From NCBI GenBank assembly GCA_030867875.1, contig JAOWCC010000064.1, positions 33,626,802-33,690,801 on the forward strand: a stretch of DNA of 64,000 nt, read 5' to 3'. The position numbers and the translations under genes were made by a program. Each line of letters begins with the position of its first letter. The stretch's first letter is position 1. This document shows, piece after piece, positions 59,001-64,000 of this stretch. The stretch comes from Actinernus sp. WN-2022 (lineage: Eukaryota; Cnidaria; Anthozoa; Actiniaria; Actinernidae). Under the pieces are notes generated by a model that had not been told where the DNA came from, did not search any database, and saw only the letters and a list, made by a program, of their open reading frames with translations.

Positions 59001-62000
59001 AGGACTACGCCAGATTCCAATTCGGGAATCTCAATCAAGAGGCTAGTGAGAGCATGGGGAAATACTATGCTAGAATCAGAGAGATAGCACGGAAATGTGA
59101 ATACACCAACGAGGACGAAACGATAAGAGATCACCTTATCAAAACAATGACCAACAGCCGACTGCGAGTAAAAACTATACGGAATAACTGGACGCTGACG
59201 CAAATCTTAGACGAAGCGGCAGTGGAAGAAGAATCGACTGCCCAGGCTAGCGAAATTGACAAAAAAGTACAAGCAACAACAGAATCACAGAAGGTCAGAT
59301 TCGTGTCGAAGAACCGGCGGGACAGCGCCGAGCCATGTGGTCGTTGCGGATCAACGCACGAGAGACGCCAGTGCCCAGCATACGGAGTCGAATGTCATAA
59401 CTGCGGAAAACGTAACCACTACGCGCGATGGTGCAAAAATACAAGCAACACTGTCAGTGGGGATAGAAGAAAAATAGACAAACAAGACTACAGGCGACCA
59501 GAAAAGAAACAAGAGCCATCACACAACGCACCACGCCACAAGCAATTCGGCGGAAATCAAAACAAACACGGGCGCAGAAGAATTCGACACGTCGAAATAG
59601 AAGACACCACAGAGAGTGATACCAGTGAATCAGAAAGCGATGAAGATATACAGCGGATTGTACAGCACATGAAGATTCACCGCACCGCACAAACGCATTC
59701 CAAGAAAAATAAGTGCAGAATTTCGATAAACGGAACGAGTGTTGAAGTTGAACCGGATACGGGAGCGGATGCAAATGTCATGGATGAATTCCAGTTCAAC
59801 GAGTTACTAATGGCAACACCGGAATTAGAACTGTGTGACACAAAGATAAAGTTAAAAACACTGAAAGATGAGTTACCGGTTATTGGAGAGTGCAGTGTGA
59901 CTATGGAGAATGAAACACGGAAAACGCATACGAAGATTGCTATTATCCAAGGAAAGATCGACTCACTCCCGCTAATCGGAAGAAAGACTCTAGAAGAGTT
60001 AGGAATGGTGACATTTGACGCGACCGGAGGATTAAAGGAACCAAACCACGATGAAATTCAGAATGTAAACAGAATACAAACCGGAAACGACGAACTGGAT
60101 AGAATTGCACACAGACAAGGTCACTTAGGCATCACTAAGACAAAGGAAATGATCAGGAAGAAATATTGGTTCCCAGCGATGAACTGGCAGATCGAGAACA
60201 TTGTCAGCACATGCTTCAGCTGTCAAGTGTCAACAAACACACATCACACCGAACCAGCCAAGATGACAGATTTACCGGAGAGACCATGGAACAGTGTCGA
60301 AGCAGACTTCTGTGGACCCTTTCCCAACAATGAATACGTGTTGGTTGTAACCGATCAATATTCAAGATATCCAGAAGTTGAGTTCATTAGCTCCACAGCA
60401 ATCAAACCTGTCCGAAGGAAGTTGAAGAAAATCTTTGCAACGCACGGAGTTCCAAAGACTGTGCAGACAGACAATGGTCCACCATTCAACTCGAATGAGT
60501 TCAAGCAATTTGCATCAGAAATGGGATTCAAACACAAGAATGTTACACCGAGACACCCAAAGGCACAAGGCCAAGTTGAAGGTTTCAATAAGCTAGTGAA
60601 CAAAATAGCAACCATTGCAAACCAGGAGGGAATGGAAGTGCACGAGGCAACTTATGACATGCTACAAGCTTACAGAGACACCCCACACCCTGCAACAAAG
60701 AAGACACCCTATGAGTTAATGATGAACAGGGATGTAAGAACGAAACTTGAACACTTTCCATCAGAATTATCACCGAATGATGAGGAAGTCAGATCCAACG
60801 ACAGAACGTACAAGGAGAAAATCAAGCAGTACCACGACAAGCGACACCGGGCGACAACATACAAAGTTGACGTTGGAAAAGCAATTATAGTGAAGCGAGA
60901 TAGGAAAAGAAAGGCTGAAACACCATATGAGCCTCATATTTACATTGTGACACAAGTGAAGGGATCTACTATCTTTGCTAGCAGACTAGGCGATGGAAAG
61001 ACTATCTGCAGAGATGCATCAAGAGTGAAATTGTTGAGAACAGCAAACAGGGAAACAAGTGATGAGGATGTGACAACAGCACAACCAGCACAGATACCAC
61101 CACCCTACAATGCAGCACAGCAGAGAGATCCTGCACCAGCCCTGCAGGAAGATCAGGAGATCAACATCCTACCAGCAACACCAGAAGCACCGAGGAGATC
61201 GAACAGGAGACTTGCATCAGTATTTGATGGACACTTAAGAGAGTTTTCACAGCATTAATATCATATAGGATACCATGAACACTAACTAGTTAAAGAACTT
61301 GGGGAAAGTAATACGAACATTGAAGGAACAATTTGTTACAGTTACTAATTATATTGGAATTATTGTTGAATCAGTTCACTGTACATATACTATGATCCTT
61401 AGCATAACAATTAAGAAGCTGATTATTTTACATTATAGAAGCTTAACTGAAAGGGGAGGAATGTAGTAATATGATCCCACACATGATTACGTAATAATAT
61501 TATATACCACATGATTCATGGTAATTAACATATAGCACATGGTCCGAACAGAGTATCAGAATAAACGGGTACACAGAGTCTTCACTCATGTCTTTCCTAT
61601 ATTAAAGAACCCTATAACAGGTCACTACAATATCATTTCCAAATATTCAATCGCTATTTTGGGACAGCAACATTGAACAGAACAGCTCAAAACAGCCAAA
61701 ATAATAAGTATGTGAAGCCTAAAAATAAAACTTCCCTGACTTTTCATTGAAATTTGGGATTTCCCTGACCAAATCCTAAATTCCCAGACAATTCCCTGAC
61801 CTTGAAAAAAAACATGGGAACCCTGAATGCGTTTAGTTCTCTTTGTCTAAGTGGCCCCAGTTTTAGAAGTCACACTGTAAAGCTTTCCACTAACATGATC
61901 GATCAGTAATCTTCCACATGGTGCAATGTTGGTTTTATGCCATTATCAGGGAAGACATCAATGTCTAACCATTCACATGTATTGTCAGAGATTATGTAAA

Positions 62001-62895
62001 AACAGTATCTAATTCAGAAATTTTAAGAACCTGAGTGTTGCATGGTCCAGCTGGGTTTTTTAACCCTTGACCTCCCACACAACAGACAAGTGCCTTTACC
62101 ACTGAGCTAACTCAGTGAGAGGTGGTTCAAATTAAGCAATGGCAATAAATCATTTAATCTAGCACCATTTCATCAGATTGATTTTCTAGATTTGCCATAC
62201 ACTATGAATTATTTTTTTACTTAAAATAACCATGACTTACGGGTATAAGAAGAGCTTTGAAGAAGCCAATGGCATGGGAATCAGCACCATGTGCACTCTT
62301 AGAAGACTGCAATAAAGGGTTAAAGAAGCATATAGAAAGGAGAAAACCCCTTTTTGAAATTTTGAAATGTGATTTATTCTATTCCTGTTAATAGCATGAT
62401 TGGTGTTTTTTGTGTGAAACAAGAAAATGATGGCTTCTTACAAATAACTATTTTATCAAACTCTTTTGTTGTAAGCCTGCAGAATTAACTATCTGTGAAA
62501 CAGCATAACTGATTTAATTTCTGTGAAATGTGATCCATACCCCACTATACCACCCTCTTTCAATCTCCAGAATTCAAACTCCTTCTTATTAGCTTCTAAA
62601 TCTCCTGCTGACCACAATAATTGAAATATACATTTGTACATGAATAAAGTACAAGACCTTAATTCATACCAGATACGTAGATGCTGACATGGAGTCAGCC
62701 ACAGATCCTTCTGGACACGAACCGAGCAAACTTTCTGATTCCTGATTCATAAAGACAAATTATGCAAAGCAAAAAGAAATTAGGAAATACATTTTCAAAA
62801 TAGGAGATTTTTAAAATCGAAGTTTAAACATCCTGGAATTAAAGGATCTATCTTACCTGATTTTCATTAACGTAAGCTACAACTTGAGATGACTG
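41068..62895 (-). CDS. SLC37A2: SLC37-type sugar-phosphate exchanger, 3' half (11 coding exons)
   Basis: Exons 62895-62857, 62741-62670, 62306-62241, 58000-57910, 57500-57426, 56857-56772, 55295-55247, 54523-54450, 53713-53656, 50080-50037 and 41139-41086 join with GT-AG borders in consistent phase to 236 residues. Matches to the SLC37A1/A2 group include 'EYSLCLFFAKLVSYTFLFWL', 'STFFDFGGIAGGILAGIVSD', 'LVNGPYALITTAVSANL', 'ATVTAIIDGTGSFGAALGPL' and 'GWNNVYYMLISADLLAAV'. These cover the loop before TM7 through TM12 of a 12-TM major-facilitator protein of the ER membrane that exchanges phosphate for glucose-6-phosphate in studied relatives. The N-terminal half lies beyond the right edge. After 41086 either a donor (GTAAGT) leads to an unfound last exon, or read-through adds VSVII and stops at 41068. 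The A1/A2/A3 assignment is by eye. Confidence 0.88.
41962..46107. mobile_element. Mutator-like palindromic array X-X-Y-X'-Y-X'
   Basis: Blocks: X 41962-42593 and 42594-43250; Y 43251-44036; X inverted 44037-44669; Y 44679-45464; X inverted 45465-46107. X starts GGCTTGGTATATAACG, carries a GATACAGT/GATACGGT 8-bp tandem repeat, and ends CGCAAAACCCG. Y has its own inverted ends ACAAGTTCAGACAGAGTGCC. The whole is flanked by the 9-bp direct repeat TCTTGATTG (41953-41961, 46108-46116), as in Mutator-type elements. The Y-X' unit repeats with a 1428-bp period and appears nearly identical. ORFs across X are translations of the 8-bp repeat, and no transposase is visible. Confidence 0.85.
47490..49472. 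mobile_element. Hairpin-ended element HE-2, nested in HE-1
   Basis: The left end CAAGAGGCCCTGAGTGGCC plus ACTCGGGCC follows an (AAT)n tract. The right end CTGACTCGAGCCAGCCGAAG plus GCCTGGCCCGAGTAA is followed directly by the remaining right end of HE-1. Near the right end it shares CACGTGACCAGCACAGTGC and ATCTGATTGGT motifs with HE-3 and HE-1. ORFs at 49065-49325 and 49094-49612 overlap on opposite strands and are not recognised. Confidence 0.75.
49651..49820. repeat. Dispersed repeat family R, copy 2 (partial)
   Basis: TCTCAAACTCATTAATGATT at the start and GCGAGTTTCTAAAT at the end match family R, but the middle differs. Confidence 0.5.
50451..52843. repeat. MITE (ACTAGTGACGGAAG ends) split by LINE
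   Basis: ACTAGTGACGGAAGGAGAAG near 50455 and the inverted CTTCCGTCGCTAGTGAC near 52824-52841 are the ends of an element of about 310 bp that the LINE at 50581-52660 opened. Inner arms (GGAAACATAAGCACAAG against GCTTGTGTTTACGTCTCC) support this. Confidence 0.65.
50581..52660 (-). mobile_element. CR1/jockey-type LINE, frameshifted, with 8-bp target duplication
   Basis: TAATTCTT flanks both sides (50573-50580, 52661-52668). The minus strand encodes 'REFWRKLKPLLPNTHGPNSS', 'GADNIPPRFLKASAPALASL', 'ANYRPISILPCVSKIFERVM', 'LRLYADDITSYSASN', 'ELKLLGVN' and 'YIACRLWNKLPIHVREAP' in several frames. The YADD box is intact but frameshifts and an inverted frame near 51730-51930 kill the ORF. The 3' tail is (CTTAT)n. 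It sits in an SLC37-like intron in the same orientation as the gene. Confidence 0.88.
52922..53501. repeat. MITE (CCAACCATnnATTTACAGAC ends) with nested element
   Basis: CCAACCATGCATTTACAGAC at 52922 recurs inverted as GTCTGTAAATGGTTGG at 53486-53501. TTTACAGA-type motifs repeat inside. It is split by the element at 53072-53383. Confidence 0.65.
53072..53383. repeat. MITE (CCCTGCTAGCAGAGATCTCT ends), nested
   Basis: CCCTGCTAGCAGAGATCTCT recurs inverted as AGAGATCTCTGCTAGCAGGG at 53364-53383. Internal GAGAGAAAGG / CCTTTCTCTCTC segments are also inverted. No ORF with a motif. Confidence 0.75.
55322..55597. repeat. 69-bp tandem repeat, four units
   Basis: Units of A(8-9) CAGAAAGTTAAAACCTGAAC plus AACTACAATTATATTTAGGG and CATACTGTTAATGTTCCTAC repeat with a 69-bp period about 27 bp outside an SLC37-like exon (55295-55247). 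The 84-codon ORF over it is a repeat artefact. Confidence 0.9.
55635..56041. repeat. MITE (CATAATGGCCGCCTCCTAAT ends)
   Basis: ATACACGACTTTCATAATGG with CCGCCTCCTAATTTACATA at the left is inverted at 56000-56041. About 407 bp, no supportable ORF, in an SLC37-like intron. Confidence 0.75.
56190..56447. repeat. Dispersed repeat family R, copy 3
   Basis: ATCAAACTCATTAATAATTC start, TTGGCCAAAATAGG middle, CAGCTCGAGTTTCTAA end; same order as copy 1. Confidence 0.65.
57549..57800. repeat. Dispersed repeat family R, copy 4
   Basis: ATCAAACTCAATAATAATTT start, TTGGCCAAAATAAGTTGTAT middle, TAGCTCGAGTTTATAACTCC end. Confidence 0.65.
58418..58585 (+). repeat. 5' LTR
   Basis: 168 bp, TGTAG...CTACA, identical to the 3' LTR by eye. 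It includes an AATATTATATA-type AT-rich stretch and ATTAAAGAAC before the end, which may serve initiation and polyadenylation. Confidence 0.93.
58658..61258 (+). CDS. Gag-protease-integrase polyprotein without reverse transcriptase
   Basis: A single 866-residue frame from the first ATG after the primer site. Gag core at about 30-200; two zinc knuckles (C227/C230/H234/C239 and C246/C249/H254/C259); aspartic protease motif DTGAD at 367; integrase zinc finger (H485, H489, C519, C522); integrase core D550, D605, E641 with 35 residues between the last two; and a basic C-terminal region. Only about 115 residues separate the protease motif from the integrase zinc finger, where Gypsy elements normally have RT plus RNase H. 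The join falls at about 60030-60090 and leaves the frame open. Every other catalytic residue I can check is intact. Mobilisation would need RT supplied in trans. No env-like ORF is present. Confidence 0.92.
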   Translation: MPDGQESVGSTSAASNAQNITVVNRQLNIRPFIVSNDTNDTAVRWSKWKKDIERQFRFFGLTDPDVKKDGMIIYGGMQIAELEESLPDLPLQADEDVYAQFVRKLDKHFLPRKNKDYARFQFGNLNQEASESMGKYYARIREIARKCEYTNEDETIRDHLIKTMTNSRLRVKTIRNNWTLTQILDEAAVEEESTAQASEIDKKVQATTESQKVRFVSKNRRDSAEPCGRCGSTHERRQCPAYGVECHNCGKRNHYARWCKNTSNTVSGDRRKIDKQDYRRPEKKQEPSHNAPRHKQFGGNQNKHGRRRIRHVEIEDTTESDTSESESDEDIQRIVQHMKIHRTAQTHSKKNKCRISINGTSVEVEPDTGADANVMDEFQFNELLMATPELELCDTKIKLKTLKDELPVIGECSVTMENETRKTHTKIAIIQGKIDSLPLIGRKTLEELGMVTFDATGGLKEPNHDEIQNVNRIQTGNDELDRIAHRQGHLGITKTKEMIRKKYWFPAMNWQIENIVSTCFSCQVSTNTHHTEPAKMTDLPERPWNSVEADFCGPFPNNEYVLVVTDQYSRYPEVEFISSTAIKPVRRKLKKIFATHGVPKTVQTDNGPPFNSNEFKQFASEMGFKHKNVTPRHPKAQGQVEGFNKLVNKIATIANQEGMEVHEATYDMLQAYRDTPHPATKKTPYELMMNRDVRTKLEHFPSELSPNDEEVRSNDRTYKEKIKQYHDKRHRATTYKVDVGKAIIVKRDRKRKAETPYEPHIYIVTQVKGSTIFASRLGDGKTICRDASRVKLLRTANRETSDEDVTTAQPAQIPPPYNAAQQRDPAPALQEDQEINILPATPEAPRRSNRRLASVFDGHLREFSQH
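61462..61629 (+). repeat. 3' LTR
   Basis: 168 bp, identical to the 5' LTR by eye and preceded by the purine tract at 61451-61461. Confidence 0.93.
62038..62117 (-). repeat. Degenerate tRNA-like segment
   Basis: Minus strand reads GAGTTAGCTCAGTGGTAAAG (A-box-like) then GGAGGTCAAGGGTTAAAAAA (poor B box). This is likely a decayed tRNA pseudogene or SINE head in an SLC37-like intron. Confidence 0.4.
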
Positions 62896-63529
62896 CTAAA
62901 AACAAAAACATTGAAATGGTTTCAACAATGCAGGGCTCAAAATTGCAGTTTCCAATTTAAGTAACAAGGGTTGTTACTTCAGTAATAGCAGCCTGCTACT
63001 CTCAGTTGTTACTTTCGAGTGGTTGCTACTTTTGAGGAGTTAAAGCGCTTACCGTATATAGGCCAAACTACAATGTATCCCAACATAAACCACAACAAAC
63101 ATGAAAACACATGCACAATATTTTGTAACTAGAATGTTATTTTATTAGGGATTTAATGTGGCAGGAACTCTAACAGATCCAGCAATGTTTGTTCTGTCCT
63201 ATGAATGATAATTTCATGCAACAATAACCCAGGTAAACAATACTCCCTAATGATTTATGAAAAGAGATATTTCCCTCTGTGGAAACCCTTGGTGAATCAA
63301 TACCATACCCCTGAGAGAAAGGCCAATAACCCCTACAAAACTAGCTATAGGCCTAGTTTGCACAATTTCCTTTGATCCGAAATGATCCAAATATGTGTTT
63401 CCTCAGCGGTAAACATGCACTCAACACTTTGTAAACCGTCTCCCCACCCACAATTCCCTTTTTGCTCTGACGAAGGGCTAGCGCTTGAAACGTCAGCTGC
63501 TACTTGCTTCCCACACCGGTTAGCATACC

Positions 63530-64000
63530 TTAATCTATAGGCTATACCTAGAGCTATACCTATACCTACATGTACATGTATGGCTATACCTAGAGCTACA
63601 TGTATACCTATACCTACATGTATGGCTATATACCTAGAGCTATACCTATACCTAGAGCTATACCTATACCTAGAGCTATACCTATACCTACATGTACATG
63701 TATGGCTATACCTATATATTGGCTATACCTATACCTACATGTATGGCTATACCTAGAGCTATACCTATACCTACATGTATGGCTATACCTAGAGCTATAC
63801 CTATACCTACATGTATGGCTATACCTATTGGCTATACCTATACCTATACCTATACCTACATGATTGTATGGCTATACCTATTGGCTATACCTATACCTAC
63901 ATGTATGGCTATACCTAGAGCTATACCTATACCTACATGTATGGCTATACCTAGAGCTATACCTATACCTACATGTATGGCTATACCTATTGGCTATACC
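63530..64000. repeat. TATACC-rich minisatellite running off the window
   Basis: Tandem mixture of CTATACCTATACCTACATGT, ATGGCTATACCTAGAG and GGCTATACCTATT blocks. The 87-codon ORF over it is an artefact. The array continues past the right edge. Confidence 0.9.

Larger units (their letters stand above)
58418..61629 (+). mobile_element. Gypsy/Ty3-type LTR element lacking RT and RNase H
   Basis: Two 168-bp LTRs (58418-58585 and 61462-61629) appear identical base for base, begin TGTAG and end CTACA, and are flanked by the 5-bp duplication ATATC (58413-58417, 61630-61634). A primer-site-like TTGGCGACGAGGACTACGG follows the 5' LTR, and a purine tract AAGGGGAGGAA precedes the 3' LTR. It sits antisense in an SLC37-like intron. 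Length is 3.2 kb. Confidence 0.95.

Noticed and set aside
63600..63863. 87-codon IPIPTCTC-type ORF
   Set aside because: Reading of the TATACC minisatellite.

Overview
The window reads as animal genomic DNA, most likely from an anthozoan cnidarian such as a stony coral. The evidence is introns with GT-AG borders, two perforin-2/MPEG1-like genes, an SLC37-type transporter, and very dense LINE, SINE, MITE, foldback and Gypsy repeats. No bacterial or organellar features are seen. The taxon is an inference; no species-diagnostic gene is present.

Region 1 (about 0.4-9.4 kb and 15.9-28.0 kb) is a direct segmental duplication. Each copy carries one three-exon minus-strand gene for a macrophage-expressed gene 1 / perforin-2-like protein: signal peptide, MACPF domain, P2-type domain, transmembrane helix and short basic tail. 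The exons were joined here by phase-matched GT-AG borders and give 747 residues (copy A) and 760 residues (copy B). Comparing the copies exposes empty target sites for elements that inserted after the duplication: one LINE in A; a LINE, a hairpin-ended element carrying a hAT-like MITE, and a foldback element in B. Between the copies (9.4-15.9 kb) are MITEs, a dead LINE and one small uncertain ORF.

Region 2 (28-41 kb) has no convincing host gene. It holds a dead LINE (30.0-32.3 kb), several inverted-repeat elements, an 86-bp satellite, a 32-bp minisatellite of about 35 copies, and a second foldback element related to the one in copy B.

Region 3 (41.07-62.9 kb and beyond the right edge) is the 3' half of a minus-strand SLC37-type sugar-phosphate exchanger gene. 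Eleven small coding exons join in frame into 236 residues. Its introns are packed with nested repeats. The 8.9-kb intron before the last recognised exon is almost wholly one hairpin-ended element, split by a 4.1-kb Mutator-like palindromic array (9-bp target duplication) and by a second element of the same hairpin-ended family. Another intron holds a full-length Gypsy-type LTR element with identical LTRs whose single ORF encodes Gag, protease and integrase but no reverse transcriptase or RNase H. The window ends in a TATACC-rich minisatellite.

The most novel items are the RT-less Gag-PR-IN element, the hairpin-ended transposon family with a resolved empty site, the X-X-Y-X'-Y-X' palindromic array, and the foldback family with CACAGGC termini.
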